Below, piece by piece: positions 8,176-15,733 of a stretch of DNA of 32,597 bases. The notes beneath the pieces are model-generated. The model ran no database searches and was not told where the DNA came from. It saw only the letters and a program-made list of their open reading frames with translations. Positions within the stretch are counted from its first letter, which is position 1; the number at the start of each line of letters is the position of its first letter. Position numbers and translations under genes: made by a program. Source of the stretch: a bacterium (GTDB lineage Bacteria > Zixibacteria > MSB-5A5 > GN15 > FEB-12); contig JAAERE010000082.1 in the NCBI GenBank assembly GCA_024230675.1, positions 1 through 32,597 on the forward strand, given 5' to 3'.

Positions 8176-8820
8176 TCACAGGCCGAAGCGATAGAATACG
8201 ACAAAGTGGGTCGGGTTGTGCAGGTCGTAAGTATCGGCCCCTCCCATACCTTCCCAGCCACCTCCCACAGGTGGATACGGCAACGGCGAGGTTGCATAGA
8301 TAGGACGGCTGCCGGCGTCGTTGAGAACCTGGCGCAGGCTGATGTCAAGGAAGCCTTCGTCCCCGACTCCCAGAGAGACTCCCGCCGAAAGACTGATTCC
8401 GAGTCCAGTCTCAGAGAAGTCCGAGCCGTCCAGATCGCCGGTGTGACGGCTCAGCGATAAACCCGGCTCGAAAAACAGAGCCACGATACGGCCACCTTGC
8501 TGAACTCTTAACGCTGCGCTGTAATCCCAGGTCATTGCGGTAGAAGCCGGGCTGAAAGCAGTCTCGTTTGTGAAGCCTAGAGTTGACGTGAAGGCCGTGT
8601 GGCGGCTGAACCAGTGGATGAACTTCAGAGCTATCTCAGGTTGGGCGTCCATACGCTCGGTTTCGTCGGTACGAAAACCAACGCTTATCGCCGCCTGATG
8701 GCGCGGACCGTCGAATCCGTCCGTCGAGACCTCCCCCCAACTGTGCCTCTCTCCGGCGTGCGCGCCGGCACAAATCGCGATGCAGACTACAAGTCCCAGA
8801 AGAATCGCTTTTCGGATCAT
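8176..8820 (-). CDS. Small outer-membrane beta-barrel protein, first of a tandem pair
   Basis: This is a 214-residue exported protein of unrecognised family. The signal peptide is MIRKAILLGLVVCIAICAGAHA, ending at AHA. The remainder shows repeated amphipathic strands (AAISVGFRTDETERM, PEIALKFIHWFSRHTAFTSTLGF, ALRVQQGGRIVALFFEPGLSLS, GLGISLSAGVSLGVGDEGFLDISLRQVL). The end, HFVVFYRFGL, has an aromatic residue close to the C-terminus, a typical BAM recognition feature. The ATG has a strong ribosome site, GGGAGG, eight bases upstream. It sits 41 bases after polA. Layout (signal peptide, similar length, GxSLG repeats, glycine-rich turns) matches the following gene, suggesting duplication, though I could not align them closely by eye. 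Confidence 0.75.
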   Translation of the reverse strand: MIRKAILLGLVVCIAICAGAHAGERHSWGEVSTDGFDGPRHQAAISVGFRTDETERMDAQPEIALKFIHWFSRHTAFTSTLGFTNETAFSPASTAMTWDYSAALRVQQGGRIVALFFEPGLSLSRHTGDLDGSDFSETGLGISLSAGVSLGVGDEGFLDISLRQVLNDAGSRPIYATSPLPYPPVGGGWEGMGGADTYDLHNPTHFVVFYRFGL

Positions 8821-8861
8821 CTCTCAAACCTCCCTTCCAGTCCCGGGGAGTCGCCTTGAGG

Positions 8862-11582
8862 CTACTTGGCCTCGAGCCAGTTGTCACCGATCCCCATATC
8901 GACCGTAACCGGGACTTTTAGCTTAACAGCTTTCTCCATGCCCGTGCGAACAAGTTCTTCTACTTCTTCCAGCTCCGGCTTATAGACGTCGAATACCAGC
9001 TCATCGTGCACCTGTAAAACCATTTGCGATCGCATCGCTTTCATGTTCTTATGGATCAGAATCATGGCCTTTTTGATGATATCCGCCGCGGTACCCTGAA
9101 TTGGCGTATTGACGGCGGTTCGTTCGGCGAACTGGCGCACGTTGAAGTTCCTCTGATTGATCTCCGGAAGATACCTGCGGCGGTTAAACAAGGTCGTGAC
9201 ATATCCCTTTTCCCGTGCAAACTGCTTGGTTTCTTCCATGTAAGTTCTTATACCCGGATACCGCGCGAAATATGTCTCGATGAACTGTTTAGACTCCTCC
9301 ACGGTCATATCGGTCTGCTGCGATAGCCCAAACGCCGACACACCGTAAATAACTGCGAAATTGGCCGTTTTCGCCACCCTTCTGTGCTGCCCTGTGACCT
9401 CCTTAAGGTCCAACCCATAGACCTCCGCGGCCGTACGAGAGTGTATGTCTTCCTCGTCCTTGAACGCCTTGATGAGGCCGGGGTCGTTCGAGTAATGCGC
9501 CAGGATGCGCAGTTCCACCTGCGAGTAATCGGCCGCAAGAAGGACATGATCCTTATCCTGAGGTATGAACGCCTTCCTGATCTGCCGCCCTTCCTCACTG
9601 CGGATGGGGATGTTCTGAAGGTTCGGGTCGGTTGAAGACAATCTGCCCGTGGCTGCAATCGTCTGGTTGAACGAAGTATGAACTCGACCGGTTGTCGGAC
9701 TTATCAGCTTAGGAATGGCGTCAACATAGGTGCTCTTAAGCTTAGTGGCCTGACGAAACTCAAGAATCAGCTTCGGGAACGGATGCAGCCCGGCCAGTTC
9801 CTCTAGAACGGTAACATCGGTCGAGTACCCGGTTTTCTTGGCCGTTTTGCCTTTGGTCGGAAGGTCCAGCTTCTCAAACAGGATGTGGGATAACTGCTGA
9901 GTGGAGTTTATGTTGAACTCCGTGCCGGCAATCTTGTATATCTCGGTTCGAAGCCCCTCCAACTGCTTTTCCATCTTGCGCGAGAGGCGCCCCAGGAATT
10001 TGTCGTCGACCCTAATCCCGGCTTCCTCCATCGAAGCCAGGACCTTGATCAGGGGCAGTTCAACATTATAGAATAGATTATTGAGATCGTGACTGTCGAT
10101 TTCGGGCGCCAGAACGCCTCTGAGACGATAGGTAAAATCGGCGTCTTCGGCGGCGTAAGGCGTGGCTACAGACACCGGCACAGTATCAAATGTTTTCTGT
10201 CCCTTGCCCTTGCCGATCAGTTCAGTGATAGGCTGCATCTGGTGGTCGAAGTGCTTCATCGCCATAAAATCCAAACCGTGGCGTCGTCCCGAAGGATCTA
10301 TCACATAGGACGCCAGCATGCAGTCGAACGAAATCGGCTCGATATCGATGTCATAGCGATGGAGGACCTCAAGATCGTACTTGATATTCTGACCGATCTT
10401 CTGGACCTTTTTGTCCTCTAATAGCTTCTTCAGGACTTCCAGAGACTCGTCGAAGGGGAGGTTGTCACCCCCGCCGCCGGTGTGGCCGAGCGGGATGTAA
10501 TATCCGGTATTGGCCCGGTCGGTTAGCGACACACCTACCAGCTCAGCCTCGAGAGCGTTCAACGAAGTGGTCTCGGTGTCAACCGCGATCTCTTTGACCT
10601 TCGACAGCTCGGCCACCAACTTCTTGAGCTCGGCCAGACTGGTGACGGTATGATAGAACGCTTTTGTCTTCGGAGCGGGGGCTGCCTCGGCCGGCAGATC
10701 ATTTTCGGGTAGGAATTGCTTAAGGAGATTGCTGAATTCCATCTCAAGACACAGGTCCTTGACCTTGTCGTAGTCGGCGTCCCGTTTCTTGAGATCGGCA
10801 AGTTTGAACGGGACCGGCGCGTTGGTATCAATTGTCACCAGTTCTTTAGAGAGGCGCGCCGATTCAACGCCGTTGGCAACTTTCTGTCGCATGCCTTTGG
10901 CTTTAATCTGCTCATATCCTTCGAGAACAGCTTCTAACGATCCAAACTGCTCCAGAAGCTTGTTCGCCGTCTTGTCCCCCACGCCCGGTATGCCGGGGAC
11001 GTTGTCCGAGCTGTCACCCATCAGCGCCAGCTTATCAATGACCAGTTCCGGATAGACGCCGAATTTCGCTTTCACTTCCTCTCGGCCCATTTTCTCAGGA
11101 GGCTCCGACGCTCTCTTGGGATTGTATATTTTGACTGAGTCAGAGACGAGTTGAAAAAAATCCTTGTCCCCCGTCACACACCAGACTTCGCAGCCCTTCT
11201 CTTCAGCCCTGCGGGCAAAAGTCCCAATAATATCGTCCGCCTCAAAACCGGCCAGTTCATATGAGGGAATGTTCATGGCCTCAACCGCCTGGTGGATACG
11301 GGGAATCTGCTCCACGAGGTCGTCGGGCATCTTGGCCCGTGTTGACTTGTATTCGGAATATCGCTCATGGCGAAAAGTGGGATGTTTGGTGTCAAAAACG
11401 ACAGCCAGATACTCCGGCTGTTCGTCCCGTATTATCTTCAGCAGGGAATTAATAAAGCCGAATGTGGCCGAAGTATTCTCCCCTTTGGAATTAATAAGCG
11501 GGTTGCGGATGAAGGCGAAATAGGCTCGATAGAAGACGGCCGACCCGTCAACCAGAAACAGCCGTTCACGTTTTTCAGTCAT
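8862..11582 (-). CDS. polA: DNA polymerase I
   Basis: This 906-residue protein is a complete three-domain Pol I, used for Okazaki-fragment maturation and repair. The 5' nuclease domain (1 to about 290) shows FLVDGSAVFYRAYFA, GFEADDIIGT, VTGDKDFFQL and GDSSDNVPGIPGVGDKTA. The 3'-5' exonuclease keeps its catalytic residues (VDTETTSL; NIKYDLEVL; YAAEDADFTYRL), so proofreading should be active, unlike in Taq or Bacillus enzymes. Polymerase motif A is LLAADYSQVELRILAHYS, motif B is KTANFAVIYGVSAFG (phenylalanine at the position that selects against dideoxynucleotides) and motif C is QVHDELVF. The ATG overlaps the nadD stop as ATGA, indicating coupling. It is the last gene of the run from ftsK before the barrel genes. 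Confidence 0.98.
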   Translation of the reverse strand: MTEKRERLFLVDGSAVFYRAYFAFIRNPLINSKGENTSATFGFINSLLKIIRDEQPEYLAVVFDTKHPTFRHERYSEYKSTRAKMPDDLVEQIPRIHQAVEAMNIPSYELAGFEADDIIGTFARRAEEKGCEVWCVTGDKDFFQLVSDSVKIYNPKRASEPPEKMGREEVKAKFGVYPELVIDKLALMGDSSDNVPGIPGVGDKTANKLLEQFGSLEAVLEGYEQIKAKGMRQKVANGVESARLSKELVTIDTNAPVPFKLADLKKRDADYDKVKDLCLEMEFSNLLKQFLPENDLPAEAAPAPKTKAFYHTVTSLAELKKLVAELSKVKEIAVDTETTSLNALEAELVGVSLTDRANTGYYIPLGHTGGGGDNLPFDESLEVLKKLLEDKKVQKIGQNIKYDLEVLHRYDIDIEPISFDCMLASYVIDPSGRRHGLDFMAMKHFDHQMQPITELIGKGKGQKTFDTVPVSVATPYAAEDADFTYRLRGVLAPEIDSHDLNNLFYNVELPLIKVLASMEEAGIRVDDKFLGRLSRKMEKQLEGLRTEIYKIAGTEFNINSTQQLSHILFEKLDLPTKGKTAKKTGYSTDVTVLEELAGLHPFPKLILEFRQATKLKSTYVDAIPKLISPTTGRVHTSFNQTIAATGRLSSTDPNLQNIPIRSEEGRQIRKAFIPQDKDHVLLAADYSQVELRILAHYSNDPGLIKAFKDEEDIHSRTAAEVYGLDLKEVTGQHRRVAKTANFAVIYGVSAFGLSQQTDMTVEESKQFIETYFARYPGIRTYMEETKQFAREKGYVTTLFNRRRYLPEINQRNFNVRQFAERTAVNTPIQGTAADIIKKAMILIHKNMKAMRSQMVLQVHDELVFDVYKPELEEVEELVRTGMEKAVKLKVPVTVDMGIGDNWLEAK

Positions 11583-12187
11583 CTGTACAGACTTTCTGCT
11601 AGAATATACTCCGCCACTGCGGGCGGGACCATTGTTGACAGCGCCTCGATATCTGCGCCGCCGTGGATCGCCTCCCTAATTCCGGTCGATGATAGCTCGA
11701 TCCGGCTGGTCTCTACCAGATCGATGCGGTCTCCGGGGAAGCCCTCCAGATCCGGGGGCTCTGAGCCGGGTCGGCAACCGACCAGAAGCCGGGTCTCTTC
11801 GAGGACCTCCTGCCACCGATGCCAGGTCTTGAAGCTGGTGAGATTGTCGGCACCAATAATAAACTGAAAATCAACCTCAGGATATCGCTTTTTGACCTCT
11901 AGCACCGTGTCCAGGGTGTAGCCGGTCAGTCCGGCCTCCCTCTCGACACGACTTATATGGAAGTTGGGATCATCGCTCAGAGCCAATTGAAGCAGGTGAC
12001 ACCGCTGCGCGTAGGAAGCGCCTTGTTTCAGTTGACGGTGCGGGGTTTTGTCCGCCGGGATAAACAGGATGCCGTCGAGTTTGCAGATGAATAGTATTTC
12101 AGCAGCCAGGGCGAGATGCCCCCGGTGCACGGGATCGAAGACGCCGCCGAGGATCCCCCAGTTCTGTCCAGGCTCAGGACCCGGCAT
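11579..12187 (-). CDS. nadD: Nicotinate-nucleotide adenylyltransferase
   Basis: This enzyme adenylates nicotinate mononucleotide to deamido-NAD in NAD synthesis. The 202-residue chain has the nucleotidyltransferase signature GGVFDPVHRGH near residue 14, the substrate-binding segment AGLTGYTLDTVLEVKK, FIIGADNLTSFKTWHRW (the GxDxxxxxxxW pattern of NadD) and the C-terminal SSTGIREAI motif, the family's ISSTxIR. ATG 12187 was chosen: it follows GGGGGAAG and overlaps the end of the bamD-like gene by 14 bases. A TTG at 12205 would add six residues and is a possible alternative. Stop and polA start share ATGA. Confidence 0.95.
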   Translation of the reverse strand: MPGPEPGQNWGILGGVFDPVHRGHLALAAEILFICKLDGILFIPADKTPHRQLKQGASYAQRCHLLQLALSDDPNFHISRVEREAGLTGYTLDTVLEVKKRYPEVDFQFIIGADNLTSFKTWHRWQEVLEETRLLVGCRPGSEPPDLEGFPGDRIDLVETSRIELSSTGIREAIHGGADIEALSTMVPPAVAEYILAESLYR

Positions 12188-13115
12188 CTTCCCCCAAAGC
12201 CTCAACCAGCGGTGAGTCTTCTATTCTCTTTAGAAGCTCGTTGACTTCTTCGAGCCTGTCGGTCTCATGTCCACAGGCGGTCAGGAATCGTTCGAGACGG
12301 GTTCTGGCCAGAGCGAAGTCCTCCTGTTCGAAAGCTTCCTTGCCGCCCTTCCAGATGGCCTCACACGACTGTTCGGCCGCTTTCGGAGCTAACTGGTGGT
12401 CCGAGAACACAGTTTTGAAGTTCTCGTATTGCTCGTGTGCCTTGTCCCATTCGTGAGAGGAGAGATAAGTCCCGGCCGTCTCATAAGTTGACAGGGCGGC
12501 ATACTCCGTCTCCGTGAACTCGTCGATAACTTTCTGGAAATAGACCCGGGCGGCCCGGTAGTCGCGCACACGGACATAAACGATACCGTTACTGTAATGC
12601 TTCCGGGCCAGACGGGTACGGGCTGTTTTCAAGTACGCGCGGCAATCTTCAACGGCCTCCGACTCGGGATAGTCTATCAGGAAATCTTCGAATTGCCGTA
12701 TGGCTATTTGCAGATCGGATTGATCCAGCCCGTAATGTCCGGGTGTGCCCTCGAAGTAGCATACCGCTTTCATCAATTGAGAATGCGGCGCAAAAACCGA
12801 CGAGGGGTAGTTCAGCAAAAGGCGGTTGAATTCAACTCCGGCCAGGGCGTGGTCCTTGTTGCCATAGTACGAAAGAGCCAGATAGTATTGCGCCGAATCT
12901 ATAAGCGCCGCTCCAGGGTAATTGTAGACAACCGTTTGGAAAGCCTCGATCGCCCTGATGTATTTCTCGCTTTGATACTTCTCCATACCGAGATTGAACA
13001 ATTGTCGGGCCGGCATACCGGACATGTTTGCGGACCCGCCGCATCCCCATATTCCTGAAAGCGATGCGGCCGCAAGTAGCGTAATCAGAGCTGTCTTGAC
13101 TTTAGCGTTATTCAA
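12174..13115 (-). CDS. bamD: BamD-like TPR outer-membrane lipoprotein
   Basis: The 313-residue product is predicted to be an outer-membrane lipoprotein of the BamD/YfiO type, which helps the BAM complex fold barrel proteins such as LptD. An export signal precedes a cysteine at residue 25 (SLSGIWGCGG). Tryptophan at -2 is an unusual lipobox. Several TPR-like pairs follow: ARQLFNLGMEKYQSEKYIRAIEAFQTVVYNYPG, ALSYYGNKDHALAGVEFNRLLLNYP, AIRQFEDFLIDYPES and ARVYFQKVIDEFTETEYA. The tyrosine- and proline-ended repeats are characteristic of BamD. The start is TTG, overlapping the transglycosylase stop (TTGA), with AAGGAG about 11 bases upstream. It could be a related TPR lipoprotein, so the symbol is moderately supported. 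Confidence 0.8.
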   Translation of the reverse strand: MNNAKVKTALITLLAAASLSGIWGCGGSANMSGMPARQLFNLGMEKYQSEKYIRAIEAFQTVVYNYPGAALIDSAQYYLALSYYGNKDHALAGVEFNRLLLNYPSSVFAPHSQLMKAVCYFEGTPGHYGLDQSDLQIAIRQFEDFLIDYPESEAVEDCRAYLKTARTRLARKHYSNGIVYVRVRDYRAARVYFQKVIDEFTETEYAALSTYETAGTYLSSHEWDKAHEQYENFKTVFSDHQLAPKAAEQSCEAIWKGGKEAFEQEDFALARTRLERFLTACGHETDRLEEVNELLKRIEDSPLVEALGEDAGS

Positions 13116-13756
13116 ACCGGGTAATTCTCCTTGAGCATCTCATAATACTTGACCACTCGGTTCAAGTAGGTCTTGGGAAGCGGCCTGTTCTTGCGCATGA
13201 GACTTCGAAGTCTGGTCTCTCCCATATTGTATGCAACCAGCGCCTTTTTGACGTCTTTGAACTTCAAAATCTGCTCGAAAAGATGCAGCGTGCCGACCTT
13301 GATGTTCGATTCCGGCTCGTACAGGGTGCTGGAACCCTCCCAGTCGACTCCGGCACGCGGGGCCACATCGGCGCCAACGAAAGGCATCACCTGCATTAGA
13401 CCACTGGCACCTTTGGGTGAAACCTGCCCTTTCTTGAAGGAAGATTCTGTCAGGATAACCGCCAGAATGAACATAGGATCGTACTTGTATTTCGTGCTTT
13501 CCGAATATATGACGTCCGTGAGGTGGCCTATCTCCTCCTCGTTGAACCCGATCTGGAAGTCATCGATCGCCTTGAAGATCTGAAGCCGCTCTTCCAGTTC
13601 GGTAATACGATTTTGCTGAAAAGCTATCTGCTGCTCCAGATCGAATTTGTCGGCAATCAGGTACACCAGAAGTCCCGATTGCACGAGATAGACAACAACC
13701 AGCAGGAAGGCGATCGGTTTCGACAAAAAGATCCCCAGTTTTTCGTACTGAATCAT
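13112..13756 (-). CDS. Membrane-anchored lytic transglycosylase (SLT domain)
   Basis: This 214-residue protein cleaves the MurNAc-GlcNAc bond with anhydro-MurNAc formation. It has one N-terminal membrane helix (about 14-34, IAFLLVVVYLVQSGLLVYLIA), a short coiled coil (about 38-62, EQQIAFQQNRITELEERLQ) and then an SLT goose-type lysozyme fold. The catalytic glutamate is E104 in LTESSF. GLMQVMP (119-125) and ALVAYNMGE complete the family signature. It is anchored in the inner membrane and faces the periplasm. It is shorter than Slt70 and close to MltC/YjbJ-type catalytic domains. It sits between rimO (3-base gap) and bamD (4-base overlap), within a cluster on envelope assembly. Confidence 0.92.
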   Translation of the reverse strand: MIQYEKLGIFLSKPIAFLLVVVYLVQSGLLVYLIADKFDLEQQIAFQQNRITELEERLQIFKAIDDFQIGFNEEEIGHLTDVIYSESTKYKYDPMFILAVILTESSFKKGQVSPKGASGLMQVMPFVGADVAPRAGVDWEGSSTLYEPESNIKVGTLHLFEQILKFKDVKKALVAYNMGETRLRSLMRKNRPLPKTYLNRVVKYYEMLKENYPV

Positions 13757-13759
13757 AGC

Positions 13760-15082
13760 TTACTCCGGCAGTCTGGTTCCAACCAGATCGTAACCTTCGA
13801 CTCCCTCTATGCGCACGCGGCAGATATCCCCCACTTCGGAGGCTTCGCCGGACACCATAACTTCCTGGTCAATCTCGGGGCAGTCGCCTTTCGTTCTACC
13901 AACAGCCGACTCACCCGCCTTAACGGAGTCAATGATAACTTCCTTCACGTTGCCGATCAAGGAGTTATTCTTCTCGAAAGCTATCTCCCGTTGTAGCGAC
14001 ATGATGCGGTCTACCCGCTCCGTCTTCACCTTTTCTGGTATCTGATCGGGCATTTGTTCGGCCGGGGTGCCTTCCTCGGGCGAATAAGCAAACACGCCCA
14101 GGCGGTCGAAGCGCTGCTCAATTACGAAGTCCATCAGCTCCTCGAACTGCTCCTCGGTCTCCCCGGGAAAGCCCACAATCATCGTTGTGCGCAGGACGGC
14201 TTCAGGCGAAAGCTCCCTTATGCGACTCATAAGGCCGTCGGTCTGCGATCGGTCAAACTGACGCTTCATAGCCCTCAGGATGTCCGTATTGACGTGCTGG
14301 AGCGGCAAGTCGAAATAATCCAGAGTCTTGTTCGTAGCCGCCAGATGGCGAATCAGTTCGTCGTTTACCTGCGCTGGATACAAGTACATGAGCCTGATCC
14401 AGCGGACTTCCTCAATCGCATCCAGTGCCTCCAAAAGGCCTTTGATGGTCGGGCGGTCCGGCAGATCGTAACCCCAGAGCGTGGCTTCCTGAGATACCAG
14501 AATCAGCTCTTTTTTTCCGTTCTCCGCCAGGTATCGGGCTTCGTTTACTATCGAGTCCTTCGGCCGACTGCGAAACCGCCCCCGCATTCCAGGGATGGCA
14601 CAGTAGGTACAAGGCCTATCGCACCCATCGGATATCTTAAGGTACGCATGGGGATAGGCGTCTGCTATAAAGCGCTGCTTGAAGCTCAGATAGCCAAGTT
14701 TGCGAGTCTCCATGCGAACGGTCTTGGTAGCGTGCGAGGATTCACTAACAGCGCGCGCAATTGAATCCAGGGCCCCGTGCCCGAAAGTCCCGTCCAACTC
14801 CGGCATCTCTTTGAGCATCTCATCGCCGTATCTTTGCGTCAGGCAGCCCGAAGCGTAGAGGGTCTTCAGATTCCCCTCTTTCTTCAACTGTCCCAGCCTC
14901 AGAATCTCATCGATCGATTCTTCCTTGGCACTTTGAATAAAGCCGCAGGTATTGACGATCACCGAGTCGGCCTCGTTCGGGTCAGCTACCGGCTGATGGC
15001 CCTCGGCAATAAGGCGGGCAGAGATATAGTCCGCGTCTACGTCGTTCTTGGGACAACCCAGCTTGTGGACAAAAAACTTCAT
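13760..15082 (-). CDS. rimO: Ribosomal protein S12 methylthiotransferase RimO
   Basis: This radical-SAM enzyme adds a methylthio group to an aspartate of ribosomal protein S12. The 440-residue chain has the N-terminal UPF0004 domain with three cluster cysteines, C10 (KLGCPKN), C46 (VNTCGFIQ) and C80 (ASGCLTQRYG). The radical-SAM CxxxCxxC follows at C154/C158/C161 (GCDRPCTYCAIPGMRG), and then a C-terminal TRAM domain (about 375-440). KLGCPKND and CAIPGMRGRFRSR point to RimO rather than MiaB. ATG 15082 begins the conserved MKFFVHKLGC start and overlaps the lolA stop (ATGA); a longer frame to 15148 overlaps lolA further and is unlikely. No separate promoter was seen. Confidence 0.96.
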   Translation of the reverse strand: MKFFVHKLGCPKNDVDADYISARLIAEGHQPVADPNEADSVIVNTCGFIQSAKEESIDEILRLGQLKKEGNLKTLYASGCLTQRYGDEMLKEMPELDGTFGHGALDSIARAVSESSHATKTVRMETRKLGYLSFKQRFIADAYPHAYLKISDGCDRPCTYCAIPGMRGRFRSRPKDSIVNEARYLAENGKKELILVSQEATLWGYDLPDRPTIKGLLEALDAIEEVRWIRLMYLYPAQVNDELIRHLAATNKTLDYFDLPLQHVNTDILRAMKRQFDRSQTDGLMSRIRELSPEAVLRTTMIVGFPGETEEQFEELMDFVIEQRFDRLGVFAYSPEEGTPAEQMPDQIPEKVKTERVDRIMSLQREIAFEKNNSLIGNVKEVIIDSVKAGESAVGRTKGDCPEIDQEVMVSGEASEVGDICRVRIEGVEGYDLVGTRLPE

Positions 15083-15699
15083 TGGGGATACATACGGATC
15101 ACGCTGGCGTCGTCGGGATAGTCCAGAAACAATTTCTTGTTGCTGCACTTCGACTTCGCCTTCTGTGAACGAAACACGATGCTGTTGAGGTCTTCGTTTA
15201 GGTCAAAAAACTCAATACGATCGATCTTGGCTTTTTTGGGCTCCAGAAAGAGCCTGAGGGAGTCTGGAAGGTCGGCGCCGGTGGTGTCAATCCTAAGAAG
15301 CCGATATTCGCGATCCCTTTTCACTGTGTGGGTCTCGTAATACTCGTCCAGCCGCACGATGAAAGTGACTTCCTCTATCGGCGCGTTGCGATGGTCGAAC
15401 GGCTCGATTGTGACCTGGTTCTGCTCCTTTGAATAGCTGTAGAGAAACTCACGATCGTAGACGTACCGATCAGTCCCGATTTTGACCGAATAGCGGCCAT
15501 CCAGCGAAAGATACGCCTCACCTTTGGTAGTGTCGACCGAATTGAATACGTCGGACTCAACGATCGAGAGAAACTTGATCTCGTAACACTGAGACTCGGA
15601 CATGGATTTCTTAACCTGCTCGAGCCGGTCTTCCGCCAGGCTCACCCCTCCCAGACAGAGCGATGCGGTCAGGGCCGCGACAACAATTGTTTTAACCAT
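15079..15699 (-). CDS. lolA: LolA-like periplasmic lipoprotein carrier
   Basis: This is predicted to ferry lipoproteins, such as the BamD-like product encoded downstream, from the inner to the outer membrane. The 206-residue protein has a signal peptide (MVKTIVVAALTASLCLGG, cleavage near SLA-E) and a LolA-like antiparallel beta pattern: CYEIKFLSIVESDVF, KGEAYLSLDGRYSVKIG, RYVYDREFLYSYSKEQNQVTI, and ending with a conserved-looking SIVFRSQK strand. LolA typically lies next to ftsK, as here, which supports the call. The sequence is divergent, so alternatives within the LolA/LolB/outer-membrane lipoprotein-sorting fold remain. The start has no Shine-Dalgarno sequence, but a perfect TATAAT lies five bases before the ATG (possible leaderless start). 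It overlaps rimO by 4 bases. Confidence 0.8.
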   Translation of the reverse strand: MVKTIVVAALTASLCLGGVSLAEDRLEQVKKSMSESQCYEIKFLSIVESDVFNSVDTTKGEAYLSLDGRYSVKIGTDRYVYDREFLYSYSKEQNQVTIEPFDHRNAPIEEVTFIVRLDEYYETHTVKRDREYRLLRIDTTGADLPDSLRLFLEPKKAKIDRIEFFDLNEDLNSIVFRSQKAKSKCSNKKLFLDYPDDASVIRMYPQ

Positions 15700-15704
15700 T
15701 GGAG

Positions 15705-15733
15705 ATTATACCGAGTTTTTGGGTTAGAGTTTA
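15705..15733 (-). promoter_or_regulatory. Candidate promoter giving a leaderless lolA transcript
   Basis: On the minus strand a perfect -10 hexamer TATAAT (15705-15710) lies five bases before the lolA ATG. At 17 bases spacing the -35 position is TAAACT (15728-15733), a weak match. Transcription would begin at about the ATG itself, and lolA lacks a Shine-Dalgarno sequence, which is consistent. The -35 overlaps the ftsK stop. A chance TATAAT in an AT-rich gap is the alternative. Confidence 0.35.

Noticed and set aside
14054-14764. Plus-strand open frame of 236 codons opposite rimO
   Set aside because: It lies wholly inside rimO, which has complete family motifs. No start signal or known domain was found.
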